Below the pieces are notes generated by a model. That model did no database searches, had not been told where the DNA came from, and was given only the letters and a program-made list of their open reading frames with translations. From Incurvaria masculella (Eukaryota > Arthropoda > Insecta > Lepidoptera > Incurvariidae): a stretch of DNA of 64,000 nt. Shown piece after piece: positions 36,165 to 48,298 of this stretch. The position numbers were made by a program, and so were the translations under genes. How positions within the stretch are numbered: the stretch's first letter is position 1; the number at the start of each line of letters is the position of its first letter. The stretch lies in NCBI GenBank assembly GCA_946894095.1, contig OX335643.1:7241036-7305035 (forward strand), read 5' to 3'.

Positions 36165-37480
36165 TTAAAAATAAAATAAATGGTCCAACGGCATTAAGTA
36201 GAACGAGCAGGTAAATTCGGCCAGATTTTTTTTTATGTAAAGCGCGACATATTTTAGTGTACGCCAGGATCGCCAGAACGTTCACAGGGCCTGCGAAAAC
36301 TATTTTTAAAGGACATCGAATCTAGACTTGTCACAGAATTCCTATTCTGATTAGGATTACCGATCTTCTGTGTGTTTTGCTCTTTATTGCTTAACTATTA
36401 AATGCCCCGGGTGACGAAAAACAGTGTTTTCTGTACTTCCCTCATCTGCTCGCCCCCCAAGTAGATTAGCATGATGGTAAGGTCTAGAGTGATGGGAAGA
36501 GTCAAACTGGGAAGATGCAAACCGCATTAAAATTGTAATTCTCAAGTTATTCGCGGACAAAGAGACAGACGTCAGACGTTGGATCTTGACCTACCTAGTG
36601 ATTTTATAATTCTTATTGATTTATTTAGTCGAACTGCAGATTCCTACGAATTGAGTTGACGTCTCGCAGATCACACGTCATCATGCGACTTTTATCGATC
36701 AATATGTTGCAAGGTAGTGAAGTGGTTGCAGATAAGTAGGAAATGCTGGATCGCTGTTTTATGGCGAAATCGTGTTGCTATGCACCGGTCGTGCGATAGG
36801 CGATCACTTACTTGCATAGGTATTTGAGCAGCTCTTAGCCTAGAAGTGGCGCGGGGATTTGCCTGTCATACCAGAGGCCTAAATTCAAAATTTCGCCCCG
36901 TTCATGCAACACTTTCTTTCGCTTTCTGAGTTGCGATTTCTTTATAAACTTTTGGACCATTTCATTAATATTTCAGAATTGTGAATGGTACAAAGAAGTA
37001 ATTCAACAGGAAATTGAAACCAAGCTCACATGTATAGGTTTATCTATTTCGACGAATACCTACGCACTGGCATTTGCGACGAATATGATTGACCGCGTGA
37101 ATGCTACGTGATTCAACACTAGCCCCCCCCCCTCCTCCTTGTGACTGACGACCGATGGTATTTAGCCGACCCCCCCTCCTCACCCCCTAAATTAGTCACG
37201 TAGTATGGGCACGAGCCCTTACCTGTTGTGTGTCCATGGCATTGTATATGGTTTTGGATTATAATTGTTTATAATGCCACCACGACGAATACCTTGATGG
37301 ACCGCGACGTTACGCTCGGCGGGTTGTCAAATTCGCGTAACGCGAAACATAATTTTGGTGTGGCAACATCGGAGGACAAATACAGGTAATTGGAAGGTGT
37401 TGACCTTATGGGAGTGCACGGTGAACGGTAATGCGAAGGTCGGTACCGGTTGGAAATAGCGCTTTATCAGGAACAGACTG
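36165..37480. other. Mostly unassigned DNA with a SINE head and a C-rich element fragment
   Basis: 36829-36931 carries a SINE head (AGCCTAGAAGTGGCGCGGGG) in plus orientation. 37090-37215 has a C-run pair between CGTGAATGCTACGTGATT and TTAGTCACGTAGTATGGG, probably related to the element at 27490-28920. The rest shows no gene. Confidence 0.5.
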
Positions 37481-37529
37481 TCTTGTCCAGCGGCCCCCGA
37501 CGGGACTAACTCATCAGAGGGTGCTACAT

Positions 37530-37757
37530 GTCCACAAAGCGCAAAGTGTTTGATTTGGTAAGATTTAGCAATTCTGTGGTTTTAATTTTTCAAGCTGTCA
37601 GAAGTCTAACTCGGACTTGCGATTGTATTTGCGGAGTAAGCTGCCAAATCAAACTCAAGGCACGCAAATTGCCCACTGCGCGCGCTCTTTCATTTCTTCA
37701 TACATTTAAAAACGCCAGTTGATCGGTATTGCGTAAACGCCAATTTAGGTGACAACT
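37530..37757 (+). mobile_element. Fragment of the CAGAGTGGTCAGTCTGAG TIR family
   Basis: It shares TTCTGTGGTTTTA, CACTGCGCGCGCTCTTTCAT and AAACGCCAATTTAGGTGA with the fuller copy at 53128-53950, with a large internal deletion. Confidence 0.65.
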
Positions 37758-38044
37758 GGGACTAGCGGCTCTGCTAAAAAATAAAATAAACGTCATCCAG
37801 TTATTACACTGCACCTACTCATTGGATGCATAGTAAGTGTGCCAGCGAGAGACTTGACCTCGTCACCCTTCTATTAAAGCGCCACATACATGACGGCCTC
37901 AACGAGCTGCGGTAAGCGACGTTGGGCAAGAGAGAGAGCAATCCGTTCGAAAACCCATCGCATGGCAAGGGCCAGCCGTAAACCCCCTGTAAACAGTAAA
38001 GATACTTTTTTGTACTAATCAAGTACGTAGCTTACTCCAAGGAA

Positions 38045-38363
38045 TGTTTTTGTTTATGCGACCTGCCATGGATAGCTAATACCACACAACTACCGTTATG
38101 ATATTAGCCCAATCCACCACATTCCCGAAGGAATTAGGTGCCATGCCAGGAACTTCCCTTTATGAGCACGGCTACATTGAACTGGATGGAAAACACGGAC
38201 TTTTTTTATTGCCGCTTCGACCATATTTTCATCCAATGCGATGGTACCAACCCGGGCGGGCTTAAACCCTACCACCTAGTAGGGGAAGGGGACCTACAGT
38301 TTTACATGGATTCCGAACCATGGAGCAGCTCGCATTCGTGACGAAATGCACTTATCGAACTCA
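38045..38363 (-). mobile_element. SINE copy f
   Basis: Well preserved on the body and tail side: TTATGCGACCTGCCATGGAT at the tail, AGCACGGCTACATTGAACTG, GCATTCGTGACGAAATGCAC. The tRNA-like head is missing; it stops where the TIR-family terminus begins. Confidence 0.85.
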
Positions 38364-38390
38364 GTAAATGCCAATTTAGGTGAGAACTCA

Positions 38391-38970
38391 TAGGACGAGA
38401 GCGGACCGTCGTCAACCCTACGTCATCGAGTAACACCATGGGACCCATTTGTGGTTGTGCGGATTAGAATAGGCTTCCTAAAAATACTAGGTTGCCTGAC
38501 CCAAACCTGGAACGTTTTGTGCAGTAGGTAATATTAAATCACTTTTTTGGTAGAATTTAACGTCATCGAGTAACAACATGAGACCTAGCACAATCGGTAA
38601 AGGTCATCAAGAAAAGCTAAAAAAAAGTAGGTTGGCTCATCCTACCCTGGCACGTTCTGAGGTTGGCCGGTATTAAAATGTCAAAAAATAAAAAAAAATA
38701 CGTCATCGAGTAACAAGATGACAATACCACCATTCGATAGTCCTATGAACATACTTCATAAAAAAATTAGGTTGGCTGCCCTCAGCCTGGCACGTTTCCT
38801 ACGCGGCCATGTTGAACGTCGGATGCGCCCAGTTCTTATATTCATCAATTGTTAAATTAATATAATATAACAGTTTTGTGATATGTCTATCTATAAACAG
38901 TGATGTTTTTATTGATCAGAACTCATCTTGAATAGGTTAAAAAAAACCAAAATGAAATATTTGTGATATA
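38391..38970 (+). repeat. Left long TIR (3 x 140-bp units plus 150 bp unique)
   Basis: The units share ACGTCATCGAGTAACA...CATG, TAGGTTG(G/C)CT and CCTGG(A/C)ACGTT. The inner unique part ends GAAATATTTGTGATATA. Confidence 0.9.
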
Positions 38971-39156
38971 GGTATTGATTGATTACGTGATATTAGGGCA
39001 TTGTCGTATCTAATTATTAACTAAGTTTAACTCAAGTTAACTTTAGGTTATGATGCACGTAGTTCCGCATACTTGAAGAGTAAAAACCGGAAGTTTCATA
39101 TACATATGCTTTCGGAATCTACCGTATGGATCATTCAACGTAGGGAATCGCAACTC

Positions 39157-39894
39157 CAGTCAGGCCATGCCTACGGCATTAGAGGCGCACGCTTTAAATT
39201 CTGCCACGGCCCTCGTTATTACAAAATTTTAATCAGATTGTATATAAACATAACGTAATGAAGATTTTTTAATAGTCATAATAAAATAAATCGCCACAAA
39301 ACTTAAACCCATAAGTGAAGTATCTCAAAGTTACTATTCTTTAATTCACATGAATTTAGGGTAAATATTCTAGAGTATATTTCCATTCTTTAAATATTTC
39401 AATGTATATGTTTTCTATAGATATATACGCAACGTTGCCGGGTCTATACAAAAGTACATGTCCACATCGTCACTCACATATTAAGGAAGTTTAGTAAGCT
39501 TTGGCGTCACTCTCTTTTCTTTATTTACGTATCTCTTTTATTTTATCGTAACAAAGTTGCAATGTATCCAAACCGAAGCGGAATTTTAAATTAACAGCTC
39601 TTAAGTCGTAGGTATAGTTTAAATAATACCTGAAAAGCTCTGTAAAAATATTTATGTATTAGTTAAAGAAAACATATACATTTATATGTTTAAAGGATGG
39701 AAATAACCATGAATATTTAACCTAAAGTCCTGTGAATTAAAGAATAGTAACTTTGTGGCGATTTATTTTATTATGACTATTAAAATTCTTCATTACATTA
39801 GGTTTACATTCAATCAAAATTGAATTATGTAATGAGGAGCTCCGTCGCCGAATGTAAAGCGTGCGCCTCTAATGTCGTAGGCATGGGCTGACAG
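39157..39894. mobile_element. Foldback/MITE element with ~200-bp inverted arms
   Basis: Left arm from CAGTCAGGCCATGCCTACG; right arm ends CGTAGGCATGGGCTGACAG. The arms share ATTAGAGGCGCACGCTTTA and AATAAAATAAATCGCCACAA. A short loop of ~325 bp lies between. No coding. Confidence 0.85.
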
Positions 39895-40147
39895 GGGTTG
39901 AAGAAAGGACCTTAAAGCGATGCACACTCCAGTGGCAACAAGAAAACATTTTAAAACCTGTGTACGATTTAGTCCTTCTGATGAGCCTAGTGTTAGATCC
40001 AGAATTTATACTATTATTTTTGTCATGAACTACTATAGTGACCTGTAAACAAAGAGACAAATTACAAAACCTTATTATTCTTACAGCAAAAAAACGACAT
40101 AATATTAAACCTTTAAATGCTACCACCTACAACAAAATAAGAGTACA

Positions 40148-41685
40148 ATGGTTTGAGAACAGTCAGTCAATCCGTCAGCGTGTTTGCGACCACTGCGGGA
40201 CATACGCCTCTCCAATCCTTCTCCAGTCCTACCGGCCCTCAGCGGTATGGACCCACTGCTTTCCCCGACGCACTTGATGCCGTCTTTCCACCTGGTGGGT
40301 GGTCTTCCCACACTCCGTTTGCCTGTCCACGGCCGCCAGTGTAGGACACGGTTACTCTAACGGTCGTCATCTCGTCGGCTGACGTGACCAGCCCACTCAT
40401 AACTGGGAGGACGCACTGGTCATATGTTCGGGTCTTTAAATTTTGCGAAAGGTCAGACCTCAGAGCGAATTTAAGCTTTCCGAAGGCAGCCCAACCCAGT
40501 TGAATCCGTCGCTCAACCTCCAAAGACAGTCTTTGTATACCAAGCCGCAGGATTTGACCGAGATAACAATTTGTCCTCCCGTCATACCCTCAGTCGCCAT
40601 GACCTTGATTTTATCCCGGTTCATCTTCAGACCTACCTATCTTTCTACTACTTATCTTTATAAAGGTCTTCCAGCATTGTTTGAAGCTGAACTCGGGAAT
40701 TTTACAGAAGAACAATGTGATCGGCGAAGCGAAGATGACTGAGGAAAATATTAATTAACGTTGATACCCATGTTGTCCCATTCAAGCGTCTTGAACACAT
40801 ATTCCGATGCGCTTGTGAAGAGCTTGGGTGAGATCACATCCCCCTGCCTAACGCCTTTAGCAAGAGGGATGGGTTGGGTATTTTAATGAAGCCTCACAGT
40901 CATCGTCGCGGACCGATACAGATTTCGGAGTACCTCGATGTAGCGGTGGTCGATTCTACACCTCAGGAGGGAGTTTTCGACAGCCCATTTTTCAACTGAG
41001 TCGAACGCCTTCTCGTAAAGGACTAGAAAAGAAGTGGAAGGCTACAAAGAGCGGCTTGTTGTACTCCTCGCACTTCTGCACCACTTGTCTCACAGTAAAT
41101 ATGTGATCCATTATGCCGTATCCTTCCCTGAACCCAGCTTGCTCACGAGGCTGGTACTGATCCAGCCTCTGTGTCAGCCAACCCGTGATGACTCATGAAA
41201 AGACCTTGTATACGTGGCTTAGAAGTGGGATAGGTCGATAGTTCTTCAACTTCGCCTTATTTCTTTGAGAACTGCATTGCACAGTGTTTGCAGTTCCTGA
41301 TGGTCTCCCGCCAGACTTTAGCAGTTCCATCGTTATCCCGTCCTCATCTGGAGCCTTGTGTTATTTTAGTCCTTTCAAAACAGCCTTTATCTCATAGACA
41401 CTAATCTCCGGCAGATCCTCGGTGTAGTATCTAGTGAGCGGGGCACGCCTATCAGAGTCGAGTGGTTTGCTTGGGCTCGGGGCATGCATTGCTGCGCAGT
41501 ACAATTCGTCATTTTTTTTTACCACCGCCTCAAGTATATCCGTCTTTATTGCAGTGATAACCCCATCCGCTCGCTCGAGTTTTGAAATTTAGTTAGCGCC
41601 GGTAGAGTAGGCACGGGAAAACACTTTATTGTCTCGATTTTCCTCTATAACGCGCTCAACCAACTTCATGTTCCCTTGGCGAATA
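40148..41685 (-). pseudogene. RTE-type LINE copy (minus)
   Basis: Reading the minus strand, a broken frame runs from an RT N-terminal region (near 41650) through the palm and C-terminus to a GACTGACTG-type tail at 40150. The sequence parallels 41784-46182 in the opposite orientation. Many stops. It meets the plus-strand RTE copy head to head at 41685. Confidence 0.8.
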
Positions 41686-42114
41686 TCGCTACGGGATATG
41701 GTGCGTAACGAGGCAATCCGCCGACGTACCAAAGTAGTCGATATTGGACACCGGATGGCTAAGCTAGCTAGAAGGAGGAGTAGCCGCTCTTTGTAGCCTT
41801 CGTGGACTACGAGAAGGCGTTCGACTCAGTTGAAAAATGGGCCGTCGAAAACTTCCTCCTGAGGTGCAGAATCGACCACCGCTACATCGAGGTACTCCGA
41901 AATCTGTATCGGTCCGCGACGATGACTGTGAGGCTCCATTAAAATACCCAACCCATCCCTCTTGGTAAAGGCGTTAGGCAGGGGGATGTGATCTCAAATA
42001 AAATAAAATCAAAAATATCAAATCGAAATATTTTATTCGCAGTGATTACATTACAATATTAAGAATTTGCACAACAGATTATAATATTGATACCAATCAT
42101 GTGAATTCGTCGTT

Positions 42115-42486
42115 TTACACAAGAATATTAAAATAACCTGAATCGTAGAAAGTTTGGTCAAGCAACCATGTACCTAACTTCTTTTTAAATCTTATGTTAG
42201 TTTCTTCTCGCAAGTCTCTTGGTAGCTTATTATACATATTAATACTATTGAAGTGGACCCCCTTCTCAAATTTTGATGTTGAGTGTGCAGCTGGCTGGAT
42301 CACATTTTTATTTCTCGTCGAATATCCGTGTTTAAAATTATTATATGATTCCGGATAATTTCTCACATAAAAAATAGTTCTTTGTACGTACACATCATAC
42401 ATAGTATGCAATTTTAGGTTTTTAAACAAAGGCGTGCAAACAAGTGCGTCCCATTTAGAGTGTGTAATTATCCGAATTGCTTTCTT
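42115..42486 (-). pseudogene. LINE ORF2 C-terminal fragment
   Basis: Continues the RT fragment at 44687 after the 2.2-kb insertion. Ends DQTFYDSGYFNILV before a stop. Residues upstream of KKAIRIITH in the visible frame come from the inserted AACCGACTTC element. Confidence 0.85.
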
Positions 42487-43553
42487 TTTAACCGACTTCA
42501 AAAAAAGGAGGAGGTTCTCAATTCGTCGGAATCTTTTTTTTCTCTTTTTTTTTTTATGTATGTTCACCGATTACTCGAAAACCCCTGAACCGATTTGAAA
42601 AAATCTTTTTTTGTTCGAAAGGGTATACTTTCTAGTTGGTCCCATTTTTTTTTATCAAAATCGGTCCAGTAGTTTGGTACTTAAATACAACAAACATCGA
42701 ATTTCTTAAGCCCGCGAACCCAGAAATGTGATTTTTTAGTTACAGTAGCTTTCTTTAAGGGTGAGATTGCTCAGTATGAGAGGTTTTTTTTTAATTCAAC
42801 TATTGGGGGTATTGAAGGGGGTAAAAGAGGGCAAATTGTACACATTTCTATCTCTAGAGCCGCTGAACCAAGAAATGTCAGAGTAGGTTTTGTTTGAGAT
42901 GGGAATGTTTACGAAGAGAATATTTTTGAAAATTCTACTATTAGAGGGGTGAAACAGGTCAAAATGAACACATTTAGGCAAAAACCACTCATGTTGAGAT
43001 CTCCGAAACCAATTATCCTAGAAACTTAAAATTTTCAGTGACTTCTTTTTACGACGAAAAGGCTCGCTTGTGAATTTACAAAATTCAACTGTTAAGGGGA
43101 TACACGAGACCGATATGTACACATTTTCATACAACACTTACGCAAGAAACAGACTCTCCGGAACAATGGAAGGATGAGAAATTCAGAAGCTCAGCGGTTC
43201 TGGACATTCGTTGTTTTGCCTTGTTAGGGTTCCGTACCCAAAGGGTACCAACGGATACTATATTACTAAGCTTCCGCTGTCCGTCCGTCCGTACGTCTGT
43301 CACAGCGCTCTATCTCATGAACCATGAACTCATGAGTCCAGATAGGTACCGGTCTACCTTTCTTCAGAAATGAGATTTCTCAATGGTTTCATATCTCATA
43401 ATGCTCGTTCATTGTAGGGTTTAGTAACAGTTTAGAGGGTTCGCATGAGATAGTGAGGTGCGCATGATCTTCTTTTCACTTTGTATGTGACGTTGAGCAG
43501 GAGGGCTCGCCCACCTTGAGTCAAAAAGTTACGCCACCACTGAAAAGCAAAAA
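42487..43553 (+). mobile_element. AACCGACTTC-type element and other repeat debris
   Basis: The left end AACCGACTTCAAAAAAAGGA is at 42489. 42780-43140 holds three degenerate ~150-bp units marked by AAATTCAACTRTTA and ACACATTT. A TCCG-rich element fragment (43226-43340) and a TTAA-MITE end fragment (43460-43520) follow. Confidence 0.65.
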
Positions 43554-44686
43554 ATAAAATATTTTTAAATAAAAAAAGGACCCCCTTCAAAAAAACCGGA
43601 ACTAAAAAGCAAAAAATAATTGGTTACTTTTAATTAATGTACGACAAGCTATTTTAATACTAACTAATTATGTACAATTACTTAATTTTTAATCATCTTT
43701 TGAAGTCGGTGCCTTGGGTAGACGTTCTATAAGGGCTGCAAGTAGTTAGATTAATATTACCTATGGCTAAGAAAGGAATATAAGTAGGTAGCTACTTACA
43801 TTAACCTACTTAAAGAAAAAACACAAAATCAAAAATTAAATAAACAAACAGGTCGGAAAAACGTATGTAAGTAAGTATTTAGGCAAGTACTTTGTAATTT
43901 AAATATTCCTTATAACTTAAACTAAATACCTAACACAGTAAAAACTAAATATTTACAAGAAAACCCTACAAACTAAACAAACAAACCAATATATAAACAA
44001 CGACCACTTATGTATATGGTAAATATTTAGGTAGGTGTAGCTTGTACTTTTTATTCTGCCGAAATACCTACATAGCACAAAACAAAAAAATTACAAATAT
44101 AAAAAATAACAGAATACTATTGGTAGCGACTTTGAGGTGTCTGCTTGCAACTACCTACGTGTCAAAACGAGTGTGCGGTTAGTAGGTACATATCTCACCA
44201 ATTTCGGCAGAAATCGTTTCGTTCAGACAACGATGTCGTAGGAAGCACCAATCCACAGAGCAGCGAATTAACGTACCTACTCCTTCACCAGTGCGCGCCT
44301 TTATAAAGCTGAAAGTACTAATAATCGTTAAAACCCAATTTCAGTACGCTGCGCTGCTGTATCGATATCAGCTTGCACGTAAACCAACGCTAAGGGCATC
44401 TCCAGGTAGAATGCTCTATGGACCAATCATTGTTGACTCAGGTTGTTTACGCTTTCGTAGACTTCGGGTGTGTTCGGCTGAAATTGTGTCTGTTCGGTCA
44501 ACGGCGTGCGGAGTGAACTCTACCAAGGCACCGACTTCAAAAGATGATTAAAAATTAAGAAATTGTACATAATAAGTTAGTATTAAAATAGCTTGTCGTA
44601 CATTAATTAAAAGTAACCAATTATTTTTTGCTTTTTAGTTCCGGTTTTTTTGAAGGCGGTCCTTTTTTTATTTAAAAATATTTTAT
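43554..44686. mobile_element. Inverted-repeat element, 1133 bp, 164-bp arms
   Basis: Arms 43554-43717 and 44523-44686 are near-perfect complements, with outer ends ATAAAATATTTTTAAATAAA and inner ends at CACCGACTTCAAAAGATG. The loop contains an 86-codon frame (44291-44551) that I do not recognise. No transposase. Confidence 0.85.
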
Positions 44687-45294
44687 GTAGTCTAAATACT
44701 GAAACCGCTTCCCCTGAAGAACCCCAGAACTCAATGCCATAGGTCATGACATAGTATAAATAACCGAAGTAGGCACTCTTCAGGGTATCCAAGTCACAGC
44801 ATTTAGACAGGGTTCTGAGGCAATAACAAGCTTTTGTTAATTTATCACAAACATGTTGAACGTGTTTGTCCAATCGTAACTTTTGAACCAACGTTATGAC
44901 TTCACCGTTATATTCGATAAACATCTCATCATTCACTTCATGTTTAATATTTTTCATCTTAAAATGTACACAGTGTGTTTTAGCACTATTTAACATTAAC
45001 CCATTTGCTGCGAACCATTTACCCAACTTCTCAATTATTTTTGTTGTTTTTGTAAGGAGTGTTTCAATACTTTTATCAGTAACAATTACATTTGCGTCGT
45101 CAGCGTAAATTACTATGGTTTTCGCGAGAAGAACTAGCATAGTGTCTTTTGCAATGTCATTAATAAAAATAATAAACAGCAATGGTGCCATGATTGAGCC
45201 TTGAGGTACTCCGTAATCGGTTTCAAATAATCGTGATACAGAGTTATCGATAATTCCATTTGGTCTGTTTTTATATCTTATATTTACGTTACTT
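44687..45294 (-). pseudogene. LINE reverse transcriptase fragment (palm)
   Basis: The frame holds the RT palm (YADD) and the following LGKWFAANGLMLNSAKTHCV, then MTYGIEFWGSSGEAVSVFRL, where the insertion cuts it. The frame read past 44687 belongs to the insert. Confidence 0.85.
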
Positions 45295-46189
45295 TCTCAC
45301 CCACATTTTTAAACGCATCGGAATATGTGTTCAAGACGCTTGAATGGGAAAACATGGGTATCAACGTTAGTGAATATTTTCCTCAGTCATCTTCGCTACG
45401 CCGATCACATTGTTCTTCTGTAAAATTCCCGAGTTCAGCTTTAAACCATGCTGGAAGACCTTTATAAAGCATCGATAAAGGTAGGTCTGAAGATGAACCG
45501 GGATAAAACCATGGTCATGGCGACTGAGGGTATGACGGGAGGACAAATCGTTATCGACGTAGAAGTGATCGAACAGGTTGAAGAGTACGTATATCTCGGT
45601 CAAATCCTGCGGCTTCGTATACAAGGACTGTCTTTGGAGGTTGAGCGACGGATTCAACTGGGTTGGGCTGCCTTCGGAAAGCTTAAATTCGCTCTAAGGT
45701 CTGACCTTCCGTAGAAATTTAAAGACCCGAACATATGACCAGTGCGTCCTCCCGGTTATGACATGACGTACGGGTGTGAAACGTGGACTCTGACGGTCGC
45801 CGTTGTCCAAAGGTTAAAAGTTGACCAGCGAGCAATGGAGCGAGCCATGCTGGGAATATCGCTACGGGATATGGTACGTAAAGAGGCAATCCGCCGACGT
45901 ACCAAAGTAGTCGATATTGGACCCCGCGTGGCTAAGCTCAAATAGCAGTGGGCTGGTCACGTCAGCCGAAGAGACGACGACCGTTGGAGTTACCGTGTCT
46001 TACACTGGCGGCCGTGAACAGGCAAACGGAGTGTGGGAAGACCACTCGCCAGGTGGGAAGATGAGACAAGTGCGTCGGCGGAAAGCAGTGGTTCCGTACC
46101 GCTGAGGGCCGGGAGGACTGGAGAAGGATTGGAGAGGCGTATGTCCAGCAGTGGACGCAAACACGCTGACTGACTGACAGACATTGCGA

Positions 46190-47230
46190 AAATTGTACCC
46201 ATGTTCTCGTAGCACAGGGTCCATTTCGGTGAAGATATGGTCCTTGTCACACAACCGCTGTGCTCTGAGTCTCAATGCTCTTGCGACCGATTCCAAATGC
46301 ACCCACACAAATGCACCAAAATGAGCATGATGCGAAGTAGCTTGTAGACAACGATTTGTGTGTGTCGGCTTGCGGTACACTGTGTGGCTTAGGATTCCAT
46401 CCAATCGTCGAGCAACAAGTACTTCCAAGAACGCCAAAGTGCCTACCTTCTCACAATCTACTGTATATTTTAAATTTGTGTGAACCTAATTAAGATGAGA
46501 GATGAAAGCGTCGAGTGATTGGCGACCATGTGACCAGATTGAAATCACGTCATCCACGTACCGTACCCAAAACATTGACTTAAGAGGTGAAGTTTGCAAT
46601 GTGCGGTGTTCCAGCGGTTCCATGAAAAGGTTTGCCACCACTGGTGTCACTGGTGATCCCATTGCTACACCTTCTCGCTGGATGTAGTATTGTCCTTGCC
46701 ACAGAAAGTATGTCGTAGTGATTCAATAAGGCAGGAGCTTGACGCACTCAGTGTCGATGTCGTTGCTGATGACTAAGTTTCTGGTGATGTCGAGGGACTC
46801 TTGGACTGGTACGTGTGTATACAGCGACTCGACGTCAAAGCTCACTAATAGATCCATGCATGCCAACTTCACTGTAGACAACAATTCCACAAAATGGGCC
46901 GAATCTTTAACGTAGGACGACGTCTTGCCAGACAGGGGTTGAAATATTGAGGCGACATGTTTAGCGAGGAGGTAGGTAGGAGCATTTATCTGGCTGACTA
47001 TTGGTCTAAGGGGGTTCCCGTATTTGTGAATTTTAGGAAGACCGTAGAAGCGCTATCACCGCATTTCCGCTACCACCTCGACCCACACCTATGACTTACG
47101 ACCACGGCGAGCCTAGTTGTCAGTCGCCTGCTGCGTATGAACGTGGCGGACAACCTCCTTGACAACGGGCTGAACGATCAGCTCGATACGTCGGCGAATG
47201 TCTCCTCCCGCCGCGTGAAAAGCCATATTA
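46190..47230 (-). pseudogene. Penelope-like element reverse transcriptase, degraded
   Basis: Minus-strand motifs in order: FYGLPKIHKYGNPLRPIVSQ (near 47040), QREGVAMGSPVTPVVANLF-type segment (near 46670), FWVRYVDD with the catalytic Asp pair (near 46560), then AFLEVLVARRLDGILSHTVY and RKPTHTNRCLQ (near 46400). This order and these motifs are diagnostic of Penelope-like RTs. The GIY-YIG endonuclease that normally follows is absent. The element is cut at the RTE tail (46182). Stops present. Confidence 0.88.
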
Positions 47231-47289
47231 ATTTTCAAATATATTTAACGACCACGGTAACCCCAAAAGTATCACAAGTAAGGTTATTT

Positions 47290-48290
47290 CTTTAGTTATA
47301 GCTGAAGATAGATCATTTGCTGTATTTAATACATCACAATTCACATTACGTATTTGGGTCCCCAGTGCATTAAACTCGTTTTACTGTCATTTAAAAGTAG
47401 GTTATTGGCTTCACACCATAATTTAAGTGAGTTCATAGCTTGTATAAAGGACTCGCGTAGTTATGATATACGATTTTTTGAAATTGATGATTTGTCATCC
47501 GCAAATAAAATCATATCATTATCTGTTGCGATACAGCTTGAAATATCATTTATAACAACATATAAAACCACGGTCTTAGAACTGAACCCTGCGGTATACC
47601 CATAGTGATTGATTCTACATCAGACTTAGTACCGTTTACTTCACAATTTTGTTGTCTATTTAATATATATAATTTACAAATACCTCATTTATTTTCCCTA
47701 ACACCATAAGTGTTCTAGTTTTCCTGGAAGTATTTTGTGATCTACACAGTCAAAAGCTTTTGATACATCACAGAAAATGCCGTAGGTGCTCATAGATTTA
47801 ACTAGAGAAGTTCAAAATAGATATTAACATCAAGGCAATGGCATCTCCTGTTGACCTACACTTACGAAATCCGAATTGATTATAATTAATAACACTGTGA
47901 ATGTAAGGACACAGGCCGATAATTTTCAACATCATTATGAGATCCCTTTTTAAGCAATGGTATTACCCTAGTAATTTTTAATAAGTCTGGAAATGTGCCA
48001 TCTTAAATACAATTCTAAGAGGTTCTATAATACTGCCCCATATGGACTTTAACAGATTAGTAGATATGTTCCATAAACCTTGCGGTCCTTTGGACTTAAG
48101 GTCTCTGTTACTTTTTGAATCTCAGAACAGCTATCAGATTCAAAAGTGACAGACTTCTTATTGCGTGGTAAAAATATATTGAGTTGCTTTAATGCGAGAT
48201 TTACAATTTATTGGATGTATTTAGTTGTATCTTGCGCGACAGAAGAAAAATATTTGTTGAAATGATTTTTTTTGCAACCATTGCACCCAA
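47290..48290 (-). pseudogene. Decayed CR1-like LINE RT
   Basis: Minus strand: scattered RT matches to the LINE at 32244-33537, including NQFGFRKCRSTGDAIAL, a TYGIFCDVSKAFDCVDHKIL-type block, ITMGIPQGSVL and FADDKSS. Many stops and frameshifts. Confidence 0.8.
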
Positions 48291-48298
48291 ACTATCAA

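Larger units (their letters stand above)
41997..45294 (-). mobile_element. CR1/Jockey-group LINE inside the RTE copy, itself split
   Basis: Minus order is RT (45294-44687) with YGVPQGSIMAPLLFIIFIND and YADD in IYADDANVIV, a 2.2-kb insertion (44686-42487), then the C-terminus (42486-42115) with KKAIRIITHSKWDALVCTPL, STRNKNVIQ and MYNKLPRDLREE, a 3' UTR and an AAATA-type tail at 41997. It is 5'-truncated near 45294. Confidence 0.88.
41686..46182 (+). mobile_element. RTE-type LINE copy (plus), interrupted by another LINE
   Basis: 41686-41783 is a misplaced C-terminal piece (DMVRNEAIRRRTKVVDIG). 41784-41996 has VDYEKAFDSVEKWAVENFLL and GKGVRQGDVIS. A 3.3-kb LINE is then inserted with TCTCA duplicated (41992-41996 and 45295-45299). 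45300-46182 continues with FADD-equivalent RYADHIVLL, QLGWAAFGKLKFALRSD, YGCETWTLT, AMLGISLRDMVRKEAIRRRT and a CTGACTGACTGAC tail. Several stops; the palm Asp pair is altered (ADH). Confidence 0.85.

Noticed and set aside
44291..44551. A transposase in the inverted-repeat element
   Set aside because: 86 codons with no DDE or other motif.
46000..46437. A single 145-residue gene
   Set aside because: It is a chance fusion of the Penelope-like RT C-terminus with the complement of the RTE tail.
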